From: an uncultured Prochlorococcus sp.
GTDB taxonomy: Bacteria; Cyanobacteriota; Cyanobacteriia; PCC-6307; Cyanobiaceae
Assembly: GCA_902573045.1 (NCBI GenBank)
Contig: CACGIB010000008.1
Location: forward strand, 1 to 34,288
DNA: 34,288 nt
Reading direction: 5' to 3'
This document shows, in pieces, positions 24,613 through 34,288 of the stretch. The position numbers and the translations under genes are program-made. The notes under the pieces are model-generated. The model had not been told where the DNA came from, searched no databases, and was given only the letters and a program-made list of their open reading frames with translations. How positions within the stretch are numbered: position 1 is the first letter of the stretch; each line of letters begins with the position of its first letter.

Positions 24613-26328
24613 TTATTTTTTAATCAATTGTTTTTCACATAATTCTTTATAAATTCCATTTTTATTGATTAGATCAATATGACGGCCAACTTCAATAATT
24701 TCACCCTTATCGAAAACAACAATTTTATTTGCCTCTTGAGTTGTAGCTAATCTGTGAGCAATTACAATAACAGTTCTATCTTTCATAGCTCTATTAAGCC
24801 CTTCTTGAACTTCTGATTCTGAATCTGCATCTAAGGCACTAGTAGCCTCATCTAAAAGAAGAATTGATGGGTTTCCTATTATTGCCCTCGCAATTGCTAT
24901 TCTCTGTATCTGACCCCCTGAGAAATTTGTGCTTCTCTCAGTTATCTTAGTTTCATATTTGTCAGGAAGATTTTGAATGAATTGGTGAGCATTTGCTTTT
25001 CTTGCTGACTCTATAACTTCATCTTTTGTAAAATTCCTACCCATTTTAATTACATCAACAATTTTTCCTGAAAATAAAAAAGGCTGTTGTTGTACTATCG
25101 CAATGTTTTTTCTTATATCTTTCGTATTTAGTAATTTTAGATTTTTATCATCAATATAAATATTTCCATTATTTGGAGCTATAAATTTTAATATCAAGGC
25201 CATCATTGTGCTTTTACCAGCCCCTGAAGCTCCAACAAAGGCGGTGACTTCACCTTTATTAATTTCTAAATTTATATTTTTAAGAACTTGATTACCTTTT
25301 TTGTATGCAAAATTAACTTTCTTGAAACTTATTTTTCCTTTAATATCGGATATTCTGATTGAATTTTCTTTATCCTCTTCTGTAGGTTCTAGATTTATGT
25401 TTTTCAACCTGTTTATTGATGCTTCTGCCTGTTTATAGTCATTAAAATTTGTACTTATATGGCTTATTGGATCAATAAGCATCAATATTGCAGCAAAGAA
25501 GCTACTAAATTCTTGACTTGTTAGAAGGCCTAGGTTAATTCTTGCGGCTCCTAAACCTAATATTGCTAATATCCCAAATGCTTCTACAAATCCTACAACT
25601 GGATGCTGAAATGCAAGTAATTTTAATGTTTTATATTTAGCTTTTTTATTTGCACTTAATCTTTTATAAAATCTATTTTTAATCCAATTTTCAGCGGCAA
25701 AAGCTCTTATCGTAGCCATTCCATTAATAGATTCACCTATTAAGCCTGCTAAGTTACTTGTTGATTCTTGACTTTTTTCTGAGGCTAATAAAACTCTCCT
25801 TCCAAAACTATTAGCTGAAAGAATAATCAATGGTGCTAGTATAAATGTTGATAATGTGAGTGACCAATCTAAATAAAACATATAAATTATTACGGCTAAT
25901 AACTGTAAGGTACATGGAATCGTATCTTGAGCTGTTTTATAAATAACTTCGCTCACTCTATCGGCATCTTCTGTAAGTCTATATGTTATGTCTCCAGCTG
26001 ATATTTTTTCTACTGAGTTCATATCAATTTTTTGAATTTTGCTAAATAAATTTCCCGTCATTACTTCACTAATTTCTAAAGATGGTTTTGCGATAAAAAC
26101 GTCCTGTCCAAATTGCGCAGTTTTTTGAATTAAAAATACTAATAAAGACTTAAGTATTATCCTAGAAACTTTTGAAAGATCCCCAGATCCGATTGCTGGG
26201 ATTAAATTTCCGGCTAAATAAGCTAACAAAGGCCAACAAGCTACATAAACAAGCATGCATATAAAACCCTTGATAAATCTATTTGTATATGGTTTGACTG
26301 AAGGTATTAATCTCAAGATATTATTCAT
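24613..26328 (-). CDS. ABC exporter, fused permease and ATPase (half-transporter)
   Basis: A 571-residue half-transporter. Residues 1-300 hold about six membrane helices with the coupling region (NLAGLIGESINGMATIRAFA; ASINRLKNI). The C-terminal ATPase has Walker A GASGAGKST, Q-loop IVQQQPFLF, signature FSGGQIQRIAIARAI, Walker B SILLLDEATSALD and the H-loop VIAHRLAT. It works as a homodimer, or with a partner, in the inner membrane and exports a lipid, peptide or drug (MsbA/LmrA type). The start is 46 bp from the divergent S4 protein gene. Confidence 0.93.
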   Translation of the reverse strand: MNNILRLIPSVKPYTNRFIKGFICMLVYVACWPLLAYLAGNLIPAIGSGDLSKVSRIILKSLLVFLIQKTAQFGQDVFIAKPSLEISEVMTGNLFSKIQKIDMNSVEKISAGDITYRLTEDADRVSEVIYKTAQDTIPCTLQLLAVIIYMFYLDWSLTLSTFILAPLIILSANSFGRRVLLASEKSQESTSNLAGLIGESINGMATIRAFAAENWIKNRFYKRLSANKKAKYKTLKLLAFQHPVVGFVEAFGILAILGLGAARINLGLLTSQEFSSFFAAILMLIDPISHISTNFNDYKQAEASINRLKNINLEPTEEDKENSIRISDIKGKISFKKVNFAYKKGNQVLKNINLEINKGEVTAFVGASGAGKSTMMALILKFIAPNNGNIYIDDKNLKLLNTKDIRKNIAIVQQQPFLFSGKIVDVIKMGRNFTKDEVIESARKANAHQFIQNLPDKYETKITERSTNFSGGQIQRIAIARAIIGNPSILLLDEATSALDADSESEVQEGLNRAMKDRTVIVIAHRLATTQEANKIVVFDKGEIIEVGRHIDLINKNGIYKELCEKQLIKK

Positions 26329-26374
26329 TATATTAATTATCCTACTTTATCAATATATTTGGGTATATAAAACA

Positions 26375-26551
26375 ATGAAATTAGATCAATTTTTAAAATG
26401 GAAGAATTTGGTATCTTCTGGCGGAGAGGCAAAAATTCTTATTAAATCTGGAGCTGTAAAAGTTAATGGCATAATTGAAAATAGGAGAGGAAGAAAACTC
26501 AATAAGGGAGATAAAGTTATGTTTCTAAAAAATGAATTAATTTTTGATTAG
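26375..26551 (+). CDS. S4-domain RNA-binding protein (YbcJ-like)
   Basis: A 58-residue protein that is almost entirely one S4 RNA-binding module: MKLDQFLKWKNLVSSGGEAK, IKSGAVKVNGIIENRRGRKL, and NKGDKVMFLKNELI. It is YbcJ-like in size, and this family binds structured rRNA or tRNA. I chose the ATG at 26375: a longer frame reaches 26255 but runs into the ABC exporter gene and adds a hydrophobic leader that does not fit a soluble S4 protein. The 52-bp gap to tpiA suggests linked transcription. Confidence 0.85.
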   Translation: MKLDQFLKWKNLVSSGGEAKILIKSGAVKVNGIIENRRGRKLNKGDKVMFLKNELIFD

Positions 26552-26591
26552 ATATCCTATTACGCTCGGTTTATATTAATATGAATTTCTT

Positions 26592-26595
26592 GGAG
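26592..26595 (+). promoter_or_regulatory. Shine-Dalgarno supporting the TTG start of tpiA
   Basis: GGAG ends 8 bases before TTG (26604), the best-placed ribosome binding site in this region. An upstream ATG (26581) is out of frame with tpiA and meets a stop within eight codons, so TTG is the start. Confidence 0.6.
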
Positions 26596-26603
26596 ATAGT
26601 ATT

Positions 26604-27329
26604 TTGAGACAATCTATTATTGCTGGTAATTGGAAAATGCACATGACTTGTGCTGAAGCTAAGTCTTATTTAGAACAATTTATACCCTTAATAAAAAATA
26701 TAAGTGATGATCGTAAAATTGTTATAGCCCCACCTTTTACAGCTATTTCAACCTTTTCTAATCATTCTGATTTTGATTATTTGGATATTTCTAGTCAAAA
26801 TATTCATTGGGAGGATGAAGGAGCATTTACTGCGGAAATATCTCCAAAAATGCTTCTTGAACATAGAGTCTCATATGCAATAGTTGGTCATAGTGAACCA
26901 AGAAAATATTTTAGTGAAAGTGATGAACAAATTAATAAAAGAGCAGTTTTTGCTCAATCTAGTGGACTTACTCCAATAGTTTGTGTCGGAGAAACATTAG
27001 AACAAAGAGAGAGAGGTGAAGCTACCAGAGTTATTACTAGACAGGTTGAACAAGGACTGGAAAATACAGATCCATCAAATCTAATTGTTGCCTATGAACC
27101 AATTTGGGCTATTGGGACAGGTAAAACATGTGAGGCTAAAGATGCTAATAAGATATGTTCTTTAATTCGTAAATTAATAGGTTTTAATGATGTAATTATT
27201 CAATATGGAGGATCTGTTAAACCTAATAATATTGACGAAATCATGTCAATGAGTGATATAGATGGGGTATTAGTTGGAGGGGCTTCATTAGATCCGAATA
27301 GTTTTGCAAGAATTGCAAATTATCAATAA
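26604..27329 (+). CDS. tpiA: triosephosphate isomerase
   Basis: A 241-residue TIM of normal length: GNWKMHMT at residues 8-15 with the catalytic Lys, [12 protein letters not shown] at 92-103 with the electrophile His96, [14 protein letters not shown] with the catalytic base Glu and flexible lid, and [10 protein letters not shown] binding phosphate. It interconverts dihydroxyacetone phosphate and glyceraldehyde 3-phosphate in the Calvin cycle and glycolysis. One oddity is that the usual GHSERR is GHSEPR (Pro99). The start is TTG with a GGAG site. Its end overlaps folP by 26 bp. Confidence 0.97.
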   Translation: MRQSIIAGNWKMHMTCAEAKSYLEQFIPLIKNISDDRKIVIAPPFTAISTFSNHSDFDYLDISSQNIHWEDEGAFTAEISPKMLLEHRVSYAIVGHSEPRKYFSESDEQINKRAVFAQSSGLTPIVCVGETLEQRERGEATRVITRQVEQGLENTDPSNLIVAYEPIWAIGTGKTCEAKDANKICSLIRKLIGFNDVIIQYGGSVKPNNIDEIMSMSDIDGVLVGGASLDPNSFARIANYQ

Positions 27330-28158
27330 TAAAAATCCATGGCCAAAAGGCTGGGGACAAAAAACTTCAATAATGGGAGTTATTAATTTAACTCCTGATT
27401 CATTTAGTGATGGTGGGGAATTAAACTCTTCAAAAAAAGTTTTAGATCAAGTAAAACATTTCTTGAGTAATGGTGTTGATGTTATTGATCTTGGTTCTCA
27501 AAGTACGAGGCCTGGAGCTGAAGAAGTTGGCTCTAGTATAGAAATAAAAAGATTGATCCCATATCTAAAATTAATAAAATCTGAATATCCAGATGTTTTA
27601 ATTTCTATTGATACTTTTAATTCTGAAGTAGCTTACGAAGCTCTTCTAAATGGTGCTAATTGGATAAATGATGTTACTGGAGGAAGAAGAGATATGAATA
27701 TTTTGGATGTTGTATCAAAATTTGACTGCCCATTCGTCATAACTCATAGTCGTGGAAATAGTCAAAATATGAATGAACTCTCTAATTACGAAGATGTATT
27801 GAATGATGTTAAGGATTCGCTTGATAATTTAATAAAAAATGCTTTAGAAAAAAATATTTCTGAAAAAAATATAATAGTTGATCCTGGAATTGGGTTTTCA
27901 AAGGATATTGTTCATAATTTGGAAATTTTAAAAAACTTAGATGTATTTAAAAAATGGAATTTGCCAATTTTGATAGGAGCATCAAGGAAAAGATTTATAG
28001 GAGAAATTTTGAATGAGAAAAATCCAAAAGAAAGAGATATTGGAACACTTGCAATAAGCTGTCTTTGTTCTCAATTTAATATCGATATTGTGAGAGTTCA
28101 CAACGTTAAACTAAATTATCAAATTCTGAAAGTAGCTGATAGGATTTACAGAAAATAA
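27304..28158 (+). CDS. folP: dihydropteroate synthase
   Basis: A 284-residue Fol[15 protein letters not shown] (N-terminal pterin-binding signature), [53 protein letters not shown] and [12 protein letters not shown], with the final RVHNV. It condenses 7,8-dihydropterin pyrophosphate with p-aminobenzoate in folate synthesis. No ATG precedes the conserved core; TTG at 27304 (used here) or 27313 would give the leader [16 protein letters not shown]. The overlap with tpiA implies coupled translation. Its end is 8 bp from convergent chlH. Confidence 0.93.
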   Translation: MQELQIINNKNPWPKGWGQKTSIMGVINLTPDSFSDGGELNSSKKVLDQVKHFLSNGVDVIDLGSQSTRPGAEEVGSSIEIKRLIPYLKLIKSEYPDVLISIDTFNSEVAYEALLNGANWINDVTGGRRDMNILDVVSKFDCPFVITHSRGNSQNMNELSNYEDVLNDVKDSLDNLIKNALEKNISEKNIIVDPGIGFSKDIVHNLEILKNLDVFKKWNLPILIGASRKRFIGEILNEKNPKERDIGTLAISCLCSQFNIDIVRVHNVKLNYQILKVADRIYRK

Positions 28159-28166
28159 TATATTTA

Positions 28167-31100
28167 TTATTCTTTAACTCCTTCGATTTTATCCTCTACC
28201 TCTTGGTATAGTTCTTTCAACTGTTCAATATTTTCATCTGAAGTTTCCCAATATCCCCTACCATTGACTTCTAGCAAAGTTCCAACAATTCTTCTGAAAC
28301 TATTAGGATTAAGATCCATTAATCTTTTCCTCATCTCTTCATCATTTATAAATGTTTCATTAGTTTCCTCATATACAAAATTATCTACTTGACCACTTGT
28401 CGCACTCCAACCAAGCGTATAATTGAGTCTGTTAGAAAGTTCTCTTACTCCTTCATAACCAGATTTAAGCATACCTTCGTACCATTTAGGATTTAAAAGT
28501 TTAGTTCTTGAGTCTAATCTGATAGTTTCTCCAAGTGTTCTAACTTGAGCATTAGAAGTGGTAGTGTCTGCTATATAGCTACTTGGTTCTTTTCCGTCAT
28601 CTCTTAATGTCTTAATCAATTTTGTTGGATCTGAATCAAAATAATGACTTACATCTGTTAATGAAATCTCTGAGGAATCAAGGTTTTGAAATGTAACATC
28701 TGCTGTTTTCATTACTGACTCAAATACCTCTCTTTTTTGATTCATCTCACCTGGATTATCGGCATTAAAAGCATATGTTTTGCGAGATAAATACATTTCT
28801 TGTAATTCATTTTCTTCCTCCCATGTTGAATTTTCTACGGCTAAATTAACATTCGAACTGTAACTTCCACTTGCATTAGAGAATACTCTCGCTGAAGCTT
28901 CTCTGATAGAAGTGCCTTCTTTTTCTGCTTGTTCTAGTGAATGTTTCCTTACAAAATTAGATTCCAATGGTTCATCAGCTTCAGCTGCTAATTTGACTGC
29001 CTGATCTATTAATGCCATTTGATTGATAAATAGATCTCTAAATACTCCTGAGCAGTTAACTACTACATCTATTCTTGGCCTACCTAATTCTTCTAAAGGG
29101 ATTAATTCTAGTTTGTTAATTCTGCCAACAGAATCTGGTTTTGGTTTTACACCAACAAACCATAAGATTTGTGCCAATGATTCTCCGTAAGTTTTGATGT
29201 TATCAGTACCCCATAAAACACAAGCTATTGTTTCTGGCCAAGTTCCTTGCTCTTCTTTTTGTCTTTCAATTAATTTGTCAACAACGGACTTCGCTGCAGC
29301 TACTGCTGCTGTAGTTGGGATTGATTGAGGATCAAGTGCATGGATATTTTTACCACTGGGCAAAACACCTGGATTTCTTATGGGATCTCCTCCAGGTCCA
29401 GGTAAAACATAATTTCCATCTAATGCTTTAATGAGGCTATCCATTTCTTTGTCTGCGCAGACCTGTTCCAGACAGAAAAGTAAGTAATCAAATAATTTAT
29501 TTAATTCCTTCTGGTTAATTTCATTAAATCCATTTAATCTGCAGACTCTTAGCCAAGGGGTAGGTAAATTCAAACCAAATACTTTAAGAAAGTCAAACAA
29601 TTTGGAAAGAAGTGATTTTTCTAAATAAACTCTGCCATCAACAATTTTTAAAGAGTTGACCATCGCAAAAATAGACTCTCTTGCTGTCTTTATGATTTTT
29701 TCATTTAGCTCTACAAATTTTAGTTCACCTTTATTATTACCATCATAAATTTGTTCAATAGTTAGGCCCATGGATTCAGCTAGCAATCCAGGAAGAGATC
29801 TTAATCCCTCTTGCTCTCTCTCTAATGAAGCAATATTTACAAGTGTTGCAACAGCTTCTTCCGCTGTTGGGGCTTCTCCAATAGTATGAAGACCGCAAGG
29901 TAATAATCTACTTTCAATTTCCATCAATTGTTTATAGACATTCCCAACAAATAAATCTCTTTCATCTATTGAGAGTTCTTCTACATCTTTTGAAGGGAGC
30001 TCAACATCCTTGTCAAGATTACATTGTTTAGAAGTCTCAACTATCGCATTAACAATTTGAATACCCCTGCTATTTCCTCTTAATTGTTGATAAGAACCAA
30101 CGAGTTCACTTAGTTCTTTAAGTCCTTTGTAGAGTCCTGCATTTTCCGCTGGAGGAGTTAGATAACTAATAGTTGAAGCATATCCTCTTCTCTTCGCAAT
30201 TGTCGCTTCAGATGGATTATTCGCAGCATAATAATACAAATTAGGCAATGATCCAATGAGAGAATCAGGGTAGCATGTTTCACTCATACCCATCTGTTTC
30301 CCGGGCATAAATTCTAGTGAGCCGTGAGTACCAAAATGAAGCACTGCATCAGCACCCCAGATTTTTTCTACATAGGTGTAATAAGCAGCAAAACCATGAT
30401 GAGGACTAGCACTTCTTGAATATAGTAATCTCATGGGATCTCCTTCATAACCGAATGTAGGTTGAACTCCTATAAAAACATTTCCAAAATGTTTTCCATA
30501 GATAAGAAGATTTTGTCCATCACTATTTAGGTTGCCGGGGGGCTTACCCCAATTCTCTTCAAGTCTTTGTGAATATGGTGTGAATTCTTCGTATTCTTTT
30601 ACTGACATTTTGTGAGCAATATTTAACTCTGGAGAGCCGTCCATTGCTTCAGGGTTGTTAATTACTTTTTCCATTAATTCTTTTGAATTACTTGGAAGCT
30701 CGTCTATTTGATAGCCTTTTGATTTCATTTCGAGCAGTACTCTGTAAATTGAACCAAAAACATTTAAGTATGCAGCTGTGCCAACATTTCCTTTGTCTGG
30801 AGGAAAACTAAATACTGTAATAGCTAATTTTTTGTCTTTTCTTTGCTTTACTCTTAAAGTTGACCATTTTATTGCTCTTTCAGCTATTACATCAACTCTA
30901 TCTTGGAGCGTATGAGCCTTGCCTGTAGCGTCATCACGACCTGAGAGAATAATAGGTTCAATAGCACCATCAAGCTCTGGAATTGCAATTTGAAGTGCTA
31001 CCTGAACTGGGTGTAAACCTAGATCACTATCTTCCCATTCTTGCGTGGTTTGGAAGACTAATGGAAGTGCAACCATATATGGTCTGTTTAGCCTTTTAAG

Positions 31101-32177
31101 AGCTTCAATAGCTCTAGGATGATCTTGTCTTGCTGGTCCACCAACTAGTGCAAATCCAGTTAGAGATACAACTCCGTCAACTATAGGCTGATCTTTATTT
31201 ATTGAATCATAATAAAATTCATTAACTGGCTTAGAAAAATCAAGACCCCCACAGAAGATAGGAAGTACTCTCGCACCTCTATATTCTAATTCTTGAATTA
31301 CGGCAACGTAATGAGCATCATCACCTGTAACTATATGACTTCTTTGAAGAACTAAACCTATCGTTGGAGTTTTGTCATCTTTAGGATTTATATCTTTCCT
31401 ATTATTTTCCCAATTTTGATATTCTTTAAGACTTTCAAACATGCAAGGCGCAAGAGGATGCCAAATTCCCAAATCCGGGAATGTTTCAGGGTCTTGAATT
31501 TTGAATTCTTCTATTTGGTCTTTTATATTCTCTGAAACTGCATACTTTTCAGAAATCATTAACAAGAAGTTTTTTAAGTTCTCAGTAGTACCACCTAACC
31601 AGTACTGAAAACTCAGAATGAATGTTCTTGCGTCTTGAGCTTTTTCTACTGGTAGATATTTAAGTATTGAAGGTAGTGTATTTAATAACTTCAACATTGA
31701 ATCTTGGAAACTTGCTCCATCAGATTCTTTTTTCTTTTTTATTAAATCTCCAATAATACTTTTAGATTGACCAAGTTGGGCCATACTAAATGAACCTAGC
31801 TTATTTAATCTCATTACCTCTGGCATGGAGGGGAAGACAATTGAAGCTTTAAGTTTGTCTTTAAATGGAGATACTGCATCAACCACTTTTTGAGCAAGGT
31901 CTTCAATGAAAATTAGAGAAGCAACGAATATATCTGCATTAGCTATATCTTCTTTAAAATCTTCAAAATTACTATCATTCCTAAGTTCTTCGATAAGATA
32001 GCCGCTAAGATCTATACCTATTGGGCCATTCATCTCATTTATTGACTTTGCAGCTTCCGTTAAGGAATTTTGGTATTGTGGCTCAAGGACAACATAAACT
32101 GCTTTTATTACAACTTTGTGTTTGTTATCCTCAACAGGAGATACTCTGCGGTTTGCTGAGCGGACCTGCGTAAACAT
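28167..32177 (-). CDS. chlH: magnesium chelatase subunit H
   Basis: A 1336-residue ChlH of full length: the N-terminal half reads [20 protein letters not shown] and [18 protein letters not shown], and the middle has the CobN/Mg-chelatase core [40 protein letters not shown], and [20 protein letters not shown]. It binds protoporphyrin IX and, with ChlI/ChlD, inserts magnesium, the first committed step to chlorophyll. The ATG at 32177 is clear. It is divergent from dapB, and the 102-bp gap (32178-32279) must hold both promoters. Regulation is not visible. Confidence 0.97.
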   Translation of the reverse strand: MFTQVRSANRRVSPVEDNKHKVVIKAVYVVLEPQYQNSLTEAAKSINEMNGPIGIDLSGYLIEELRNDSNFEDFKEDIANADIFVASLIFIEDLAQKVVDAVSPFKDKLKASIVFPSMPEVMRLNKLGSFSMAQLGQSKSIIGDLIKKKKESDGASFQDSMLKLLNTLPSILKYLPVEKAQDARTFILSFQYWLGGTTENLKNFLLMISEKYAVSENIKDQIEEFKIQDPETFPDLGIWHPLAPCMFESLKEYQNWENNRKDINPKDDKTPTIGLVLQRSHIVTGDDAHYVAVIQELEYRGARVLPIFCGGLDFSKPVNEFYYDSINKDQPIVDGVVSLTGFALVGGPARQDHPRAIEALKRLNRPYMVALPLVFQTTQEWEDSDLGLHPVQVALQIAIPELDGAIEPIILSGRDDATGKAHTLQDRVDVIAERAIKWSTLRVKQRKDKKLAITVFSFPPDKGNVGTAAYLNVFGSIYRVLLEMKSKGYQIDELPSNSKELMEKVINNPEAMDGSPELNIAHKMSVKEYEEFTPYSQRLEENWGKPPGNLNSDGQNLLIYGKHFGNVFIGVQPTFGYEGDPMRLLYSRSASPHHGFAAYYTYVEKIWGADAVLHFGTHGSLEFMPGKQMGMSETCYPDSLIGSLPNLYYYAANNPSEATIAKRRGYASTISYLTPPAENAGLYKGLKELSELVGSYQQLRGNSRGIQIVNAIVETSKQCNLDKDVELPSKDVEELSIDERDLFVGNVYKQLMEIESRLLPCGLHTIGEAPTAEEAVATLVNIASLEREQEGLRSLPGLLAESMGLTIEQIYDGNNKGELKFVELNEKIIKTARESIFAMVNSLKIVDGRVYLEKSLLSKLFDFLKVFGLNLPTPWLRVCRLNGFNEINQKELNKLFDYLLFCLEQVCADKEMDSLIKALDGNYVLPGPGGDPIRNPGVLPSGKNIHALDPQSIPTTAAVAAAKSVVDKLIERQKEEQGTWPETIACVLWGTDNIKTYGESLAQILWFVGVKPKPDSVGRINKLELIPLEELGRPRIDVVVNCSGVFRDLFINQMALIDQAVKLAAEADEPLESNFVRKHSLEQAEKEGTSIREASARVFSNASGSYSSNVNLAVENSTWEEENELQEMYLSRKTYAFNADNPGEMNQKREVFESVMKTADVTFQNLDSSEISLTDVSHYFDSDPTKLIKTLRDDGKEPSSYIADTTTSNAQVRTLGETIRLDSRTKLLNPKWYEGMLKSGYEGVRELSNRLNYTLGWSATSGQVDNFVYEETNETFINDEEMRKRLMDLNPNSFRRIVGTLLEVNGRGYWETSDENIEQLKELYQEVEDKIEGVKE

Positions 32178-32279
32178 TGATTTTCTTTAAGTATTTCTAC
32201 CAGCCTACGAACGAAAAGACGTTATTGTGTGCAATATAAATAGCGTGTAACAACCTTTAAAAAAAAAATTTTTAAAAAA

Positions 32280-33128
32280 ATGATTGAAAATTCTAAAAAA
32301 CCCATACCAGTACTTGTATCTGGGGCTTTAGGCAGAATGGGTAGCGAAGTTGTTAGTACTGTATTAAATTCTACAGATTGTGAACTTGTTGCAGCAATCG
32401 ACATAAACGAAAAGAATAATGGTTCAAATATTTCTGAATTATTGAAGGTAAAAGATTGTGATGTTTTTGTTTCAAATGATTTTGAAGGAACTTTATGTTC
32501 TGTTAGTCAAAATTATAGAAATGAAAATATCAAACCTGTACTGGTTGATTTTACTCATCCTGATTCTGTATATGAAAATACCAGATCAGCTATTGCATAT
32601 GGTGTATCACCAGTTGTAGGAACTACAGGTCTAAGCCCTTCGCAAATACAAGATTTGTCTGTTTTTGCTCAGAAAGCATCGGTTGGTTGTGCAATAATTC
32701 CTAATTTTTCAGTCGGTATGGTTCTTCTTCAGCAGGCGGCATCTTTAGCTGCAAGGTTTTACGATAATATTGAATTAATTGAGATGCATCATAATCAAAA
32801 AGCTGATTCTCCTAGTGGGACGTGTATAAAAACTGCAGAAATGATTGAAGAATATCCAAAGAAATTTAATCAGAATTTAGTAAAAGAGTCTGAGTCATTG
32901 AAAGGTGTAAGAGGTGGGCTCAGAGATTCAGGAATCAATATACATTCTGTACGATTACCAGGATTACTCGCTCATCAGTTAGTAATTATGGGATCTCCAG
33001 GTGAAACTTACACAATTAAACATGACACTATTGATAGAAAGGCATATATGCCAGGAGTTTTACAGGCTATTAAAAAAATTGGTAATTATGAAACTTTAGT
33101 TTACGGACTTGAAAAATTGATTTTTTAA
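32280..33128 (+). CDS. dapB: 4-hydroxy-tetrahydrodipicolinate reductase
   Basis: A 282-residue DapB: NAD(P)-binding [13 protein letters not shown] at residues 14-26, [33 protein letters not shown], the catalytic [15 protein letters not shown] (His and Lys) and the C-terminal [19 protein letters not shown]. It makes tetrahydrodipicolinate for lysine and peptidoglycan diaminopimelate. It starts at an ATG with no strong Shine-Dalgarno, in an A-rich leader. The next membrane protein gene begins 1 bp after its stop. Confidence 0.96.
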   Translation: MIENSKKPIPVLVSGALGRMGSEVVSTVLNSTDCELVAAIDINEKNNGSNISELLKVKDCDVFVSNDFEGTLCSVSQNYRNENIKPVLVDFTHPDSVYENTRSAIAYGVSPVVGTTGLSPSQIQDLSVFAQKASVGCAIIPNFSVGMVLLQQAASLAARFYDNIELIEMHHNQKADSPSGTCIKTAEMIEEYPKKFNQNLVKESESLKGVRGGLRDSGINIHSVRLPGLLAHQLVIMGSPGETYTIKHDTIDRKAYMPGVLQAIKKIGNYETLVYGLEKLIF

Positions 33129-33129
33129 A

Positions 33130-33771
33130 ATGATAATTCCAATTAATTCAAGTCAAATTTCAAAACTTATTCCTGCAGTTGGTACAGGAAGTCAATTTAA
33201 GTACGCGTTGGGGAATCCTAGAAAAATTCTTCAAAGAGTAATAGTTTCTTCAATTGGAGGATTTATCTCATTAATTATTAGTTCGACTGGAGATCAAACT
33301 AATAATTTCTGGTTATTCCTATGTGTAGGTTTCTTTTTGTATATCATCTGGGGTCCTATTCTTGAATCAAGTAGAAAAAACTTGCAATTAAGAAAATATA
33401 AATTTTTTTCTATATTTGATGGATATGTATCAGATATTTATAAAACAGAAAAGATTGAAAGTTCAAGAGAACAATCTAATAGGCAAGGTAGATTAGAAGT
33501 TATCGAAAACAAAAGGACTTGGTTAGTACTTGAATTAGAAGATGAAGATGGTTATTTGGAAAAATTAAGTTTTCCTATGGAAAATAAGCATAGTCAAATT
33601 AGGGTTGGTTCGAGTATTAGATGTTTAATAACATCTGATAACCGTAATTTTGATAGAGATTTTTATTTGACCGATGCTTGGCTTCCTGAAATTAACTTAT
33701 GGGTTGGTGAGTACCCCTATTTATTAAGACCAGCATTTGAGGAGATTTGCTATATTTATCTGAATAAATAG
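33130..33771 (+). CDS. conserved hypothetical membrane protein, 213 aa
   Basis: A 213-residue protein with two hydrophobic helices (about residues 36-54 and 61-78) and a C-terminal soluble domain (SIFDGYVSDIYKTEKIESSR; RTWLVLELEDEDGYLEKLSF; FYLTDAWLPEINLWVGEYPY). The N-terminus (SQISKLIPAVGTGSQFKYAL) is soluble and Ser/Gly-rich. I do not recognise a named family, though the length and plan are conserved-looking for cyanobacteria. It is tightly coupled to dapB (1-bp gap). Confidence 0.7.
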   Translation: MIIPINSSQISKLIPAVGTGSQFKYALGNPRKILQRVIVSSIGGFISLIISSTGDQTNNFWLFLCVGFFLYIIWGPILESSRKNLQLRKYKFFSIFDGYVSDIYKTEKIESSREQSNRQGRLEVIENKRTWLVLELEDEDGYLEKLSFPMENKHSQIRVGSSIRCLITSDNRNFDRDFYLTDAWLPEINLWVGEYPYLLRPAFEEICYIYLNK

Positions 33772-33787
33772 TTGATGCTCATATAAT

Positions 33788-34288
33788 ATGATGAAAAATA
33801 AATTGAATTTTAAAATTGTTGGATCAGGTCCCACAGGTTTATTACTTTCAATTGCACTTTCAAAATTTGATTGCAATATTTTTTTAACTGATTTATTAAC
33901 AAAAGATAGATTAATTGATAAAGATAAAACTTATGCAATTACTCACTCAACAAGAAAAATCTTATCTAAATTCAGACTTTGGGAAAAATTAGAACCATTT
34001 TTATTTGGCTTTGATACCCTTTCAATTTCAGATAGCGTAACTTCTGCTTTCACCAATTTATCAACTTCTGACTTAGATGATGATATAAGTTCTGCCAAAA
34101 ATATTGGCTGGGTAGTTAAACATTCGGATCTCATGAACGTATTTTTTCAAGAGATTGAAAATTATGAAAATATTTTTTTTATAACACCACAGAGATTGTT
34201 ACGTAAAAAAATATCATTTGACTATCAATTCTTTTCAACAGGGGCTAACTCACTTGATAAAAAATTCATAGATTTTGTTGATATAAAA
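33788..34288 (+). CDS. FAD-dependent monooxygenase, UbiH-like (partial, runs off the window)
   Basis: The first 167 codons of an open frame that continues past the window. The start ATGATG is 16 bp after the preceding stop. Residues 8-22 hold the FAD-binding Rossmann motif KIVGSGPTGLLLSIA, and TYAITHSTRKILSKFRLWEK fits the RxxAL...LxxLG/W region of UbiH/VisC-type flavin hydroxylases (here YAIT in place of RALA). WVVKHSDLMNVFF follows the usual layout. Likely an aromatic-ring or quinone hydroxylase; the substrate is unclear. Confidence 0.7.
   Translation, partial: MMKNKLNFKIVGSGPTGLLLSIALSKFDCNIFLTDLLTKDRLIDKDKTYAITHSTRKILSKFRLWEKLEPFLFGFDTLSISDSVTSAFTNLSTSDLDDDISSAKNIGWVVKHSDLMNVFFQEIENYENIFFITPQRLLRKKISFDYQFFSTGANSLDKKFIDFVDIK

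Noticed and set aside
26255..26374. N-terminal extension of the S4 protein
   Set aside because: It runs into the divergent ABC exporter gene and would add a hydrophobic leader to a soluble RNA-binding module; the ATG at 26375 fits the family size.

Overview
The window reads as a compact, strongly AT-rich, intron-free chromosome segment of a marine picocyanobacterium, most likely a high-light type Prochlorococcus (inference). The case rests on a magnesium chelatase H subunit (chlorophyll synthesis), several cyanobacterial families of unknown function (DUF3318, DUF2862, DUF1230/CGLD27), very short intergenic gaps, many tiny membrane proteins and several TTG starts. I see no insertion sequence, prophage, CRISPR array or rRNA.

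Left part (1-8560): short genes on alternating strands. They include an MBL-fold protein with a degenerate metal motif, a DCC thiol-disulfide protein, several one- and two-helix membrane peptides (two missed by a simple ORF scan), a DUF3303-like protein, a GNAT acetyltransferase and an S51 peptidase that start 20 bp apart on opposite strands, and a conserved-looking trio: MTHFR-like barrel, renalase-like flavoprotein, and a convergent uridine-kinase-like P-loop kinase.

Middle part (8560-18000): a helix-hairpin-helix protein, ribosomal protein S21 (TTG start), a tight three-gene operon ending in a phosphoribosyltransferase and a nucleoside 2-deoxyribosyltransferase, many small unknowns, an orphan HNH nuclease, a TauE/SafE-type permease, a structured intergenic RNA candidate on the minus strand (about 13987-14110), a three-gene ABC-2 exporter operon and a DUF2862 protein.

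Right part (18000-34288): conserved core genes. On the minus strand lie initiator tRNA-Met with a clear terminator, and an operon DUF3318 - rsfS - CGLD27-like (apparently frameshifted in an A run) - asparaginase. Then come carB (+), a small coiled-coil protein and a peptide/lipid-type ABC exporter (-), an S4 RNA-binding protein, tpiA and folP (+), chlH (-), and dapB, a membrane protein and a truncated UbiH-like FAD monooxygenase (+) running off the window end.

The most useful second looks are the frameshifted CGLD27-like gene, the minus-strand structured RNA, the MTHFR-like/renalase-like/kinase trio and the deoxyribosyltransferase operon.
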